Positions 1 through 6,193 are shown, counted from the first letter of the stretch. The stretch is 7,094 nt of DNA from an uncultured Thermoleophilia bacterium (GCA_903921965.1 CAIXSE010000032.1:1-7094); one strand, 5' to 3'. The notes: generated from the letters alone by a model not told the origin. Numbers and translations are program-made.

Positions 1-832
1 CCGCCTCGACCCACCCGCGCAGGCCGACGGTGCGCGTCTCGGGGTCGGCGGGGCACAGGACGAGGGCGTCGGCGTCGGCGAGCACGCCCGCCGCGACCGC
101 GTCGGGCAGCGCGTCGGCCACCTTGACGGCTCCGCAGAGGCTCACGCGGCCGGTGCCTTCGGGCACCGCGGCGAGCACGCGCGCGCCGGCGTCCGCCAGC
201 CCGCGCGCGACCTTCGACCACATCGGCCCGTCCCCGGCGAGCACCACGACCGCGCCGGCGACCGCCACCCCCAGCTGGAGCAGGCCCCACGTGGCGGTGT
301 CGGGCAGGTACCGGTACAGGTCGACGCCGTCCTCGTCCACACCGGCCACGGCGACGCCCCTGCGCCGGCAGGTCGCCGCGTCCACGTCGGCGGGGCGCCA
401 GTGGGCGACGCCCTTCATGAGCGTCACGGCGGCGCTCTCGCCGACACTGCGCAGCACCGACTCGTCGACCGGCCGGACGCCGGGGAGGTCGGTGACCACG
501 TCCACCTCGCCGAGCCCCGCCTGCAGGCGGTTGGCGACGATGCGCACACGCTCGCCGAGACCCGCGAGGTCGCAGAGGTAGCGCGTCTGCTCCTCGGCCT
601 CCCGGCGGGGTGCCTCGACGCTGTCGCGCGCCACGGCGTAGACGACCGAGGCACCTGCCAGGCCGGCGATCACCGGCGTGACGCGCCGGTACCCAACGCC
701 GGCCTCGGTGAGCACGCCGAGCCCGCCCAGGTCGAGGTGGTGCCGCTCGACTGCGCGCCTGACGAGGCGCAGCACGTGGCGTCCGGGGAAGGCCTCGTCG
801 CATGCGTATCGGGGGTCGGCTGGCGGCTGCAC
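1..832 (-). CDS. Partial Rossmann-like NAD(P)-binding protein, function unknown (3' end off window)
   Basis: An open frame of 277 complete codons runs from GTG at 832 off the left edge. An in-frame TAG at 844-842 makes this GTG the first usable start, and AGGA at 843-840 lies 7 nt before it. Two alpha/beta parts are visible. The first has a conserved-looking LTEAGVGY (41-48), then GASVVYAVARDS (60-71), a helix with paired acidic and basic residues (72-85), and EVDVVTDLPGVRPVD (109-123). The second starts with a hydrophobic strand and AGDGPMWSKVARGL (199-212), which resembles a dinucleotide-binding glycine loop, followed by GARVLAAVPEG (216-226). The order of motifs recalls uncharacterised NAD-binding, 2-hydroxyacid-dehydrogenase-like proteins found near polysaccharide genes. 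That resemblance is from memory and no catalytic residue can be named. It is divergent from the lysozyme-like gene. The reality of the gene is well supported by codon bias and protein-like sequence; the function is not. Confidence 0.72.
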   Translation of the reverse strand, partial: MQPPADPRYACDEAFPGRHVLRLVRRAVERHHLDLGGLGVLTEAGVGYRRVTPVIAGLAGASVVYAVARDSVEAPRREAEEQTRYLCDLAGLGERVRIVANRLQAGLGEVDVVTDLPGVRPVDESVLRSVGESAAVTLMKGVAHWRPADVDAATCRRRGVAVAGVDEDGVDLYRYLPDTATWGLLQLGVAVAGAVVVLAGDGPMWSKVARGLADAGARVLAAVPEGTGRVSLCGAVKVADALPDAVAAGVLADADALVLCPADPETRTVGLRGWVEA

Positions 833-850
833 GGGCTCATCCTATCGCGC

Positions 851-864
851 CCCGGTTCGCCGGG
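851..864. other. Perfect palindrome with TTCG loop in divergent promoter region
   Basis: CCCGG (851-855), TTCG (856-859) and CCGGG (860-864) form a 5-bp stem with a tetraloop. On the plus strand it covers the place where a -35 box for the TATACT element would sit. On the minus strand it lies in the expected 5' leader of the Rossmann-like gene, 7 nt before its AGGA. It could be an operator or an RNA hairpin affecting initiation. Chance is a real alternative in DNA this GC-rich. Confidence 0.3.
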
Positions 865-878
865 TCCCGGGAGGCGGC

Positions 879-884
879 GCTATA
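879..884 (-). promoter_or_regulatory. Possible overlapping -10 element for the divergent Rossmann-like gene
   Basis: Read on the minus strand, positions 884-879 give TATAGC, which shares its TATA core with the plus-strand TATACT. It would start a leader of about 40 nt to the GTG at 832. No convincing -35 is seen. If both are used, the two promoters cannot be occupied at the same time. Confidence 0.3.
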
Positions 885-886
885 CT
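881..886 (+). promoter_or_regulatory. Candidate -10 element for the lysozyme-like gene
   Basis: TATACT matches the TATAAT consensus at 5 of 6 positions and stands out in GC-rich surroundings. It lies 36 nt before the GTG at 923, leaving a leader of about 30 nt that contains the AAAGGA ribosome site. The best upstream -35 candidate is weak (TTCGCC, 856-861, spacer 19 nt). Confidence 0.55.
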
Positions 887-907
887 GGCCCTCCGCGACC
901 AGCGCAG

Positions 908-913
908 AAAGGA
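908..913 (+). promoter_or_regulatory. Ribosome binding site fixing the start of the lysozyme-like gene
   Basis: AAAGGA lies 9 nt before the GTG at 923. The open frame extends upstream to 401, across the divergent gene, so this site together with the signal peptide that begins right after the GTG decides the start. Confidence 0.65.
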
Positions 914-922
914 CCCGCGCGC

Positions 923-1903
923 GTGCGCCCCTCGCCCAACCCCCCATCCCGCATCCGCTTCGTCCGCCTGCTCGGGCTCTCCCTCGTCGCGCTCGCCGTC
1001 GTGGTGTCGGGCGGCGCGCTGGTCGCCGTGCCCTCCGCCTCTGCGTCCCCGTCCGCGTCGCAGATCGACGCGTTCCTGGCGTCGCACTCCTCGCCCATGA
1101 CCGGCGAAGGGGCGGCGTTCGTCGAGGCGGGCCGCAGGAACGGTGTCGACCCGGCGTTCCTCGTGGCCATCTCCGGCGCCGAGAGCAGCTTCGGCCGGTT
1201 CCTGTACTCCGAGGGCGGCGACCAGTGCGCCTACAACGCCTTCAACTGGTTCTTCGGCGCCACCTGGCCGCAGAGCGACTTCTCCTCGTGGAGCGACGGC
1301 ATCGGGCGCGTCGCGCAGGGCCTCGCCGGCGGTCTGTACTACGGCTCCGGGCTCTACTCGGTGCAGGCGATCGCTCCACGCTACTGCCCGGACGGCACGG
1401 CGAACTGGGTCGCCAACGTCACGTCGTTCATGATCCAGCTCGGCGGCAACCCCACCGACACGCGCCTCTCGGCCACCTACGGGCCCGCGTCGACTGATCC
1501 CGCCCTGCTGGGGCTCGACGGCGAGGTGCGCCTCTCCGGCGCGCCGTTCGAGGTGGGCCGCGAGATCACCGCCCGCTTCACCCTGACCAACGTCGGCGAC
1601 CGGCCGGTGGCGCTCGACGGCATCCAGCTCATGGCCGTCGACCCGCGGGGCTCCCGGTCGGGCGTGGTCTCGGACCAGCCGGTGACGCTGCTGCCCGGCC
1701 AGCCCCTCGAGGTCACCGCCGTGTGGCCCCTGGACACGGTCGGCATGTGGAGCGGCTGGATCGAGGTCATCCAGGCCGGGCAGGTCAACGTGGTCGGCGC
1801 GAAGACGGCCTTCACGTACCGCGTCACGCTGCCGAAGAGGGTGCTGACCCGGCAGCAGATGCGCGCCGAAGAGGCGCTCTCCCCGGTGACGGCCGGGAGC
1901 TGA
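923..1903 (+). CDS. Secreted lysozyme-fold (glucosaminidase/transglycosylase-like) protein with Ig-like C-terminal domain
   Basis: This 326-residue protein probably cleaves peptidoglycan outside the membrane. Residues 1-41 are a signal peptide: an arginine-rich start, a hydrophobic core at about 17-37, and a likely cut after ASA (39-41). Residues 45-175 fit a lysozyme-like fold: FVEAGRRNGVDPAFLVAISGAESSFG (66-91) contains the helix with the likely catalytic Glu87, followed by NAFNWF (105-110), SWSDGI (122-127) and YCPDGTANWVANVTSFM (154-170). Cys102 and Cys155 could form a disulfide. Residues 200-303 look like an Ig-like beta-sandwich (FTLTNVGDRPVALDGI at 219-234, LLPGQPLEVTAVW at 256-268), perhaps for wall binding or spacing. 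It ends in a basic then acidic tail. The start is GTG at 923; the longer frame upstream is discarded. It converges on an O-acyltransferase operon. The lysozyme-like assignment is by motif memory and the exact bond cleaved is unknown. Confidence 0.8.
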   Translation: MRPSPNPPSRIRFVRLLGLSLVALAVVVSGGALVAVPSASASPSASQIDAFLASHSSPMTGEGAAFVEAGRRNGVDPAFLVAISGAESSFGRFLYSEGGDQCAYNAFNWFFGATWPQSDFSSWSDGIGRVAQGLAGGLYYGSGLYSVQAIAPRYCPDGTANWVANVTSFMIQLGGNPTDTRLSATYGPASTDPALLGLDGEVRLSGAPFEVGREITARFTLTNVGDRPVALDGIQLMAVDPRGSRSGVVSDQPVTLLPGQPLEVTAVWPLDTVGMWSGWIEVIQAGQVNVVGAKTAFTYRVTLPKRVLTRQQMRAEEALSPVTAGS

Positions 1904-1923
1904 CCGGCACCTCGCCTCCCTCA

Positions 1924-1942
1924 CGGCGCCAGGAAGGCGCCG
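1924..1942. terminator. Hairpin in convergent intergenic gap, possible bidirectional terminator
   Basis: CGGCGCC (1924-1930) and GGCGCCG (1936-1942) form a perfect 7-bp stem around a 5-nt loop. It sits in the 42-bp gap between the ends of two convergent genes, 20 nt past the lysozyme-like stop and 3 nt past the MBOAT stop. No T run follows on either strand, so termination is inferred from position and symmetry. Confidence 0.45.
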
Positions 1943-1945
1943 GCC

Positions 1946-3340
1946 TCAGAACTGGAAGTAGAGGAAGGGGCTCGGCGCGCTCATCGCCAGGAGCGAGCCC
2001 CCGAGGAGGATCCCCAGCGCCACCGCGTAGCGCAGCTTGGGCGCCGGCTTGATCTCCCAGGTGTTCGGGGCCAGGTTCACCCACAGCAGCCCGAACACGA
2101 TGAGCGCCAGCAGCGACGTCCCGAGCGGCATGAGCTCGCCGCCGCGCACGCCGTTCAGGCCGATCATGGCGCCGAGCACGTCGAAGGCCTGGGTCATGGT
2201 GAGCGCGCGGAAGAACACCCACGCGACCACCGCGCAGAGGAACGTCAGCAGGCGGTTCAGCCAGACCCAGCCGGGCGTGAGCCCCCACTTGCGGAACAGC
2301 ACGTGCACCGATTGGAACACGCCCCACAACAGACCCCAGAACACGAAGGTCCAGGCGGGTCCGTGCCACAGGCCGGCCAGCAGGAAGGTGAGGAGCAGGT
2401 TGCGCACCGTCGCCAGGGTGGTGCCGCGCGAGCCGCCCAGCGGGATGTACAGGTAGTCGCGCAGCCACGACGACAGCGACATGTGCCAGCGGCGCCAGAA
2501 GTCCGACGGGTTCTGCGCCTTGTACGGCGAGTCGAAGTTCTGCGGGAACCGCAGGCCGATCATGAACGCCACGCCCACGGCCATGTCCGAGTACCCGGAG
2601 AAGTCGAAGTACAGCTGTAGCGTGTAGCCGAGTGCGGCGCCCCAGCCCGAGAGCAGGCCGAGCTGGGCGTGGTGCTCGAAGAGCTTGTTCACGTAGGGCG
2701 CCATCATGTCGGCGACGAGCAGCTTCTTGGCGAGGCCCATGGCGAGGAAGAAGACGCCGGTGCCGATGAGGCTCAGGCGGAAGCGCTGCTGCGCCCGCTC
2801 GAGCTGCTCGCCGACGTGCCCGTAGCGGATGATGGGCCCCGCCATGAGGTACGGGAACAGCGTGGCCCAGGCGAGGTAGTGCACCACGGTCTTCGCCGGG
2901 CGGATCATGCCGCGGTACACGTCGACGACGTACGAGATGGCGGCGAAGGTGTAGAACGACACGCCGACCGGCAGCAGGACCTTGAGCACCGGCAGCGGCT
3001 CGTCGGCGCCGAAGAGGCCGGCGAGCCCGTTCAGCGAGTCGAGGAAGAAGCCGCGGTACTTGAAGTAGCCGAGCAGCCCGAGGTTGACGGCGATGGCGCC
3101 GGCCAGGAGGAGCTTGCGCCGGCGCCCGCTCTCGCTGCGCGAGATGAAGCGGCCGGCGACCCAGTCCACGAGCGTCGTGCCGTACAGCAGCGGCAGGTAG
3201 CGCCAGTCCCAGAGGCCGTAGAAGACGCTCGAGGCGACGATCAGGAAGACGAGCCGCGCGTAGCCGCGCGGGACCAGCCAGTACAGGACGACGACGGCCG
3301 GCAGGAAGTAGAGGAGGAAGCCGAACGTGTTGAAGAGCAC
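1946..3340 (-). CDS. MBOAT-family membrane O-acyltransferase (AlgI/DltB/PatA-like)
   Basis: This 464-residue polytopic membrane protein most likely passes an acyl group, usually acetyl, from the cytoplasm to an extracytoplasmic partner or polymer. Family hallmarks are clear: PVGVSFYTFAAISYVVDVYRG (124-144), LMAGPIIRYG (165-174), QLYFDFSGYSDMAVG (242-256), FPQNFDSPYKAQNPSDFWRRWHMSLSSWLRDYLYIPLGG (265-303), and LWHGPAWTFVFWG (324-336). The expected catalytic histidine is His326, with His286 in the second conserved motif. The C-terminus PFLYFQF is also typical of AlgI-type proteins, and the length is normal, so the gene appears intact. It starts with GTG at 3340, 11 nt after the SGNH gene, and GAGGG at 3353-3349 overlaps that gene's stop, implying translational coupling. 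The substrate cannot be read from sequence; alginate genes and dltA/dltC are not in view. Confidence 0.93.
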   Translation of the reverse strand: MLFNTFGFLLYFLPAVVVLYWLVPRGYARLVFLIVASSVFYGLWDWRYLPLLYGTTLVDWVAGRFISRSESGRRRKLLLAGAIAVNLGLLGYFKYRGFFLDSLNGLAGLFGADEPLPVLKVLLPVGVSFYTFAAISYVVDVYRGMIRPAKTVVHYLAWATLFPYLMAGPIIRYGHVGEQLERAQQRFRLSLIGTGVFFLAMGLAKKLLVADMMAPYVNKLFEHHAQLGLLSGWGAALGYTLQLYFDFSGYSDMAVGVAFMIGLRFPQNFDSPYKAQNPSDFWRRWHMSLSSWLRDYLYIPLGGSRGTTLATVRNLLLTFLLAGLWHGPAWTFVFWGLLWGVFQSVHVLFRKWGLTPGWVWLNRLLTFLCAVVAWVFFRALTMTQAFDVLGAMIGLNGVRGGELMPLGTSLLALIVFGLLWVNLAPNTWEIKPAPKLRYAVALGILLGGSLLAMSAPSPFLYFQF

Positions 3341-3348
3341 GGTCTAGG

Positions 3349-3353
3349 CCCTC
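3349..3353 (-). promoter_or_regulatory. MBOAT ribosome binding site overlapping the SGNH stop codon
   Basis: On the minus strand GAGGG (3353-3349) shares its first two bases with the TGA stop of the upstream gene (3354-3352) and lies 8 nt before the GTG at 3340. This arrangement favours coupled translation and near-equal amounts of the two partners. Confidence 0.6.
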
Positions 3354-4611
3354 ACTTCGGCGGCCACTGCATCGTCTTGAGCACGTAGTCGGTCGCCTTG
3401 GCCGTGTTGTCGACGGTCATGTGCACGCCGTCGTAGAAGCCTTCGGGGTCGCCGCCCCACGTCGTGATGTCGGTGATGTCGATGAAGTCGAAGTCGTACT
3501 TCGCCTTCAGGGACTCGAGGTAGTCGAGCACCTGCTGGTGGCGCTCGGGCCAGCCGAGCGGGTCGACGTACGGGCGCAGCTTCGGGTTGATCGGCGTGAG
3601 CACGATGAGCGGCTTCGACCCGTGCTCGTTCATGAACGCGAGCGTGTCCTCGAAGTACTTCTTCGCCGTCGGGTCGAGCGAGAAGTAGGCGTCTGTGTAG
3701 AGGTCGGTGTAGCGCTTGACGGACTTCGGCCAGCGCTTCTTCCACTCGCCCTTGGTGAGCGGCCGGTCGGCCATGCTGCCGTCGCTCTTGAAGCGGCTGC
3801 GGTACTCGTCGTAGATGCGCTTGACCTTCTTCCGGTTCATGAGCACGCGGACGGAGTCCTTGGCGCTGGTGATGGAGAACACCGAGGCGCGGTTGTCCCA
3901 GACCGAGCGCAGGATCACCGACGGGGTCTTGCGGACGGTGCCGGACCCCTCGACGTACTGGGCCAGGCGAGGCTCGTTGGCGGTGCGTCCCTGGATCTCG
4001 AACGGCACGAACGACTCAACGTCGAGGAGCCAGAAGTAGTACGGCTTCGAGTCGGGGAAGCGGTCGTGGATGAAGTTGACCATGGCCCAGGCGTCGGCGG
4101 TGCCGCCGATGCCGTTCACGCCGGCGTTGAAGGTGCGCAGGCCGGTGGCCTTCGCGAAGCGCTCGGGCATCCAGCGCATCGAGCGCGAGCTGCCGAGCGT
4201 GATCAGCTGCGGCGGCTCCTTGAGGCTCTCGATGGCGTCGGCCTTGATGGTGCGGTCCGACGTGGTGACGGTCGGCAGCAGCTTCGTCCCGATGAGGCCG
4301 TACGGGTCGGCGAGGGTGGTGAGCGTGCCGACGGCGGCCATCACGACGAGCGCCGCGACGACCGTGACGACGAGGAACCAGAACGTCCGGCGCCCCCTGG
4401 TCTGGTCGATCTCGGGGGGGTCGGGGATGACGCGCTTCTTGAGGCCGGGCCTGGGGGCCGGCTCGCCTGCGGCCGCCGGCTCGCCGGCCGCACCGCCGTC
4501 CAGGCCCTCGGCCTTGTCCAGCGACTGCCCGCCCGGCGCCAGCCGTTCGGGCACGCCGGGGCCTTCGTCCTCGGGGGACAGCGCGAACGGTTCGTTGTCG
4601 TCAGGGTTCAC
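3352..4611 (-). CDS. Membrane-anchored SGNH-fold acyltransferase/esterase partner (AlgJ/AlgX/DltD-like)
   Basis: This 419-residue protein has a proline-, alanine- and acid-rich cytoplasmic tail (1-72), one membrane segment (about 76-100, flanked by RGRR on the inside), and an extracytoplasmic SGNH-like domain. Motifs are LGSSRS (139-144, likely nucleophile Ser142), FNAGVNGIGG (161-170) and FYDGVHMTVDNTAKA (392-406), the last giving the Asp394/His397 pair expected of the family. The region between about 205 and 330 is rich in Lys, Arg and Tyr and could hold polymer. With the MBOAT gene 11 nt downstream, the pair resembles DltD-DltB or AlgJ-AlgI: MBOAT carries the acyl group across and this protein attaches it. 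The start is uncertain: GTG at 4611 has no evident ribosome site, while GTG at 4554 (codon 20) has GAAGG 7 nt before it and would give 400 residues. The substrate is unknown. Confidence 0.85.
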   Translation of the reverse strand: MNPDDNEPFALSPEDEGPGVPERLAPGGQSLDKAEGLDGGAAGEPAAAGEPAPRPGLKKRVIPDPPEIDQTRGRRTFWFLVVTVVAALVVMAAVGTLTTLADPYGLIGTKLLPTVTTSDRTIKADAIESLKEPPQLITLGSSRSMRWMPERFAKATGLRTFNAGVNGIGGTADAWAMVNFIHDRFPDSKPYYFWLLDVESFVPFEIQGRTANEPRLAQYVEGSGTVRKTPSVILRSVWDNRASVFSITSAKDSVRVLMNRKKVKRIYDEYRSRFKSDGSMADRPLTKGEWKKRWPKSVKRYTDLYTDAYFSLDPTAKKYFEDTLAFMNEHGSKPLIVLTPINPKLRPYVDPLGWPERHQQVLDYLESLKAKYDFDFIDITDITTWGGDPEGFYDGVHMTVDNTAKATDYVLKTMQWPPK

Positions 4612-4648
4612 AGCAGCAGCGAGGCTCGGGGCGAGCGGATGGGGAGGA

Positions 4649-4657
4649 AGGATACCA
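4649..4657 (-). promoter_or_regulatory. Candidate extended -10 for the SGNH-MBOAT operon
   Basis: On the minus strand 4657-4649 reads TGG then TATCCT, an extended -10 form (TGn plus hexamer, 4 of 6 to consensus). The predicted transcription start is about 4642, giving a leader of about 31 nt to GTG 4611. No good -35 box is present at 4677-4672, which fits a promoter that depends on an activator. Confidence 0.4.
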
Positions 4658-4682
4658 CGCAGGGTGTGACGCTCGCAGGGCC

Positions 4683-4715
4683 GCGACGGTGCGGCGGCGG
4701 TGCGGCCGCGGTGCG
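4683..4715 (-). repeat. Three tandem 11-bp direct repeats upstream of the SGNH promoter, possible regulator site
   Basis: Read on the minus strand the three consecutive units are CGCACCGCGGC (4715-4705), CGCACCGCCGC (4704-4694) and CGCACCGTCGC (4693-4683). They share CGCACCG and the final GC, and the core recurs exactly every 11 bp. Relative to the predicted start near 4642 they span about -41 to -73. OmpR/PhoB-type response regulators are known to bind 11-bp-phased direct repeats, so a regulator site is plausible. GC-rich low complexity is the competing explanation. Confidence 0.4.
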
Positions 4716-4719
4716 CGTA

Positions 4720-4734
4720 GGGCGGGCACCGCCC
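4720..4734 (-). terminator. Short GC hairpin downstream of the histidine phosphatase gene
   Basis: GGGCGG (4720-4725) and CCGCCC (4729-4734) form a perfect 6-bp stem with a 3-nt loop, 27 nt past the phosphatase stop on the minus strand. No T run follows. It could end the upstream transcription unit before the SGNH promoter. A 3-nt loop is tight, so it is a weak candidate. Confidence 0.3.
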
Positions 4735-4761
4735 GGCGCCGGCAGCCGTGGGACGAGGCGC

Positions 4762-5370
4762 TCAGGGGTGCGGCGGCGGCGCGGCGAGCGCCGCCGTGAC
4801 GCGTTCGACGAGGCCGGCGGCCGGCACGTCGTCGAGGCCGCCGTTCTCCGTCCCGGAGTCGTGCGCCCCGGCGACGCCGCGGCCGCTCAGGAAGGCGCGC
4901 ACGAGGCGGATGCTCCCGCCGTGCGTGACGACGAGGGTGCGGCGCCCGTCGCGGGCCACGTCGCGCAGGGCCGCCAGCACGCGGCGCTCCTGGTCGGCCA
5001 GGCTCTCGCCGCCGGGGAAGCGGAAGCTCTCGGGGTGCTCGCGGTAGCGCGTCCAGTCCTCTGGGTCCTCCTCCGCGATGTCGCGGAAGAGGCGCTGCTC
5101 CCAGTCGCCGCAGTGCGCCTCGGCGAGGCGCGGGTCGGCGACCACGGGCAGCGTGCCGCCGAGCTCGTCGCGCACGACGGCGGCCGTCTCGCGGGCGCGC
5201 TGCAGGTGGCTGGTGACGACGAGCTCGATGCCGCGCCCCTCGAGCGCGCGAGCGCACTCGCGCGCCTGGGCGCGGCCCGTCTCGTTGATGCCGACCTCGG
5301 CCCAGCCCATGCAGCGGGCCGGCTCCCGGTTCCAGTCGGTCTGGCCGTGCCGGAGGAGCAGGATCGTCAC
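4762..5370 (-). CDS. Histidine phosphatase superfamily (phosphoglycerate-mutase-like) protein
   Basis: This 202-residue cytoplasmic protein most likely removes phosphate from a small metabolite. It starts MTILLLRHGQTDWN, the family's RHG signature, with Arg7 and the phospho-accepting His8. Other expected active-site residues are present: SHLQRARETA (54-63, Arg58), LAEAHCGDWE (82-91, Glu84 as proton donor) and VVTHGGSIR (147-155, His150). The length suits the GpmB/CobC-type branch, which acts on many substrates, so no substrate can be assigned from motifs. It starts with GTG at 5370 after GGGGGA, 58 nt downstream of the phosphosulfolactate synthase stop and in the same direction, so co-transcription is likely. 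The gap contains a CCCC-GAAG-GGGG hairpin (5386-5375) that includes part of the ribosome site. Because ComB is not seen here, a role as phosphosulfolactate phosphatase is a testable idea, not an assignment. Confidence 0.9.
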   Translation of the reverse strand: MTILLLRHGQTDWNREPARCMGWAEVGINETGRAQARECARALEGRGIELVVTSHLQRARETAAVVRDELGGTLPVVADPRLAEAHCGDWEQRLFRDIAEEDPEDWTRYREHPESFRFPGGESLADQERRVLAALRDVARDGRRTLVVTHGGSIRLVRAFLSGRGVAGAHDSGTENGGLDDVPAAGLVERVTAALAAPPPHP

Positions 5371-5428
5371 TCGTCCCCCTTCGGGGTGACGACGCCGCGA
5401 GCCGTGCGGGCGGCCGCGGAGGCGCCGC

Positions 5429-6181
5429 TCAGTGGAAGGTCAGCAGGGTGTCGCCGCGCACGCCGAGGCGCAGCGTCTCGACCGAGATGACCTCGTCGGG
5501 CGGGATGTTGCCGAGGTTCACGTTGGTCCCGAACTGCTTGATGAACCAGGCCTGCTGCTTCTTGATGGGCGCCTCGAAGAGGATCTGCGCGGTGTCGAAC
5601 GCCTCGCGGATCTCCTCCAGCAGACCGTCCTTCACGTCGCCGGTGGGACGGTAGATGCCGACGGTGCCCGACTCGCGCCCCTCGGTGATGACCTTCCAGG
5701 CGCCGGCCTCGAGCTCGCGGCCGATCTTGTCGATCCAGGTGGACGGGGCGATGGTGACGGCGTCGTCCTTGCTGCCCACTTCGCTGAGCACCTTGAACTC
5801 CTGCGAGAACCGGCGGAGCAGGGCGAGCTTGTCCTCCTCCTCCATGGCGATGGTGCCGTCCGAGATCTCCACGCACGTCATCTCGCACGAGCGCACGAGC
5901 GCGAGCCACTCCTCGACCTTGTTCTGGCGCAGGCAGACCTCGAAGAACGTGCCGCCGAAACAGACCGGTACGCCGTGGCTCTGGTACAGGTCGACCTTCT
6001 CCTTGAGGTTGGGCGTGACGCAGGCCGTGCCCCAGCCGAGCTTCACGATGTCGACGTAGTCGCCGGCGACCTCGAGGAACTGGCGTACCTGCTCGAGGCT
6101 CAGCCCCTTGTCGAGCACGTGCGTCAGGCCGCTCTCGCGCGGCTTGCTGGTGCGCTGCGGGAGCGCGAGAAAGTCGAACAT
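5429..6181 (-). CDS. comA: Phosphosulfolactate synthase (ComA/YitD family)
   Basis: This 250-residue TIM-barrel enzyme is expected to add sulfite to phosphoenolpyruvate, giving (2R)-O-phospho-3-sulfolactate, the first step of the PEP route to coenzyme M and of sulfolactate formation in Bacillus spores. The family motifs occur in order and at full length: VLDKG (22-26), DIVKLGWGTACV (44-55), CFGGTFFEV (74-82), CVEISDGTI (103-111), LSEVGSK (132-138), KVITEGRESGTVGIY (163-177), ILFEAPIKKQQAWFIKQFG (200-218), NLGNIPPDEVISVETLRLGVRGDT (223-246). The ATG at 6181 follows GGAGG with 7-nt spacing; a longer open frame continues to 6907 but is only the shadow of the next gene. It lies between a TauE/SafE permease and a histidine phosphatase on the same strand. 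The plant heat-stress protein HSA32 is related, so a different reaction cannot be excluded, but the match here is to the bacterial and archaeal enzyme. Confidence 0.92.
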   Translation of the reverse strand: MFDFLALPQRTSKPRESGLTHVLDKGLSLEQVRQFLEVAGDYVDIVKLGWGTACVTPNLKEKVDLYQSHGVPVCFGGTFFEVCLRQNKVEEWLALVRSCEMTCVEISDGTIAMEEEDKLALLRRFSQEFKVLSEVGSKDDAVTIAPSTWIDKIGRELEAGAWKVITEGRESGTVGIYRPTGDVKDGLLEEIREAFDTAQILFEAPIKKQQAWFIKQFGTNVNLGNIPPDEVISVETLRLGVRGDTLLTFH

Positions 6182-6188
6182 GCTCGTT

Positions 6189-6193
6189 CCTCC
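6189..6193 (-). promoter_or_regulatory. Strong ribosome binding site fixing the phosphosulfolactate synthase start
   Basis: On the minus strand GGAGG (6193-6189) lies 7 nt before the ATG at 6181. It is the best Shine-Dalgarno match in the window and decides against the much longer upstream open frame. Confidence 0.8.

Noticed and set aside
30..581. A 183-codon plus-strand frame at the left end
   Set aside because: The product is Ser/Thr/Ala/Arg low complexity and is antisense to a minus-strand frame with far better protein character.
401..922. Upstream extension of the lysozyme-like frame to ATG 401
   Set aside because: It overlaps the divergent Rossmann-like gene. The GTG at 923 has a good ribosome site and begins directly with a signal peptide.
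842..1924. A 360-codon minus-strand open frame opposite the lysozyme-like gene
   Set aside because: Its product is Arg/Gly/Ala-rich with no domain pattern, whereas the plus strand encodes a signal peptide and recognisable fold.
3421..5490. A 689-codon open frame on the plus strand
   Set aside because: It lies antisense to two genes with clear family motifs, and its product is a low-complexity mix of Val, Ala, Arg, Glu and Asp typical of antisense frames in GC-rich DNA.
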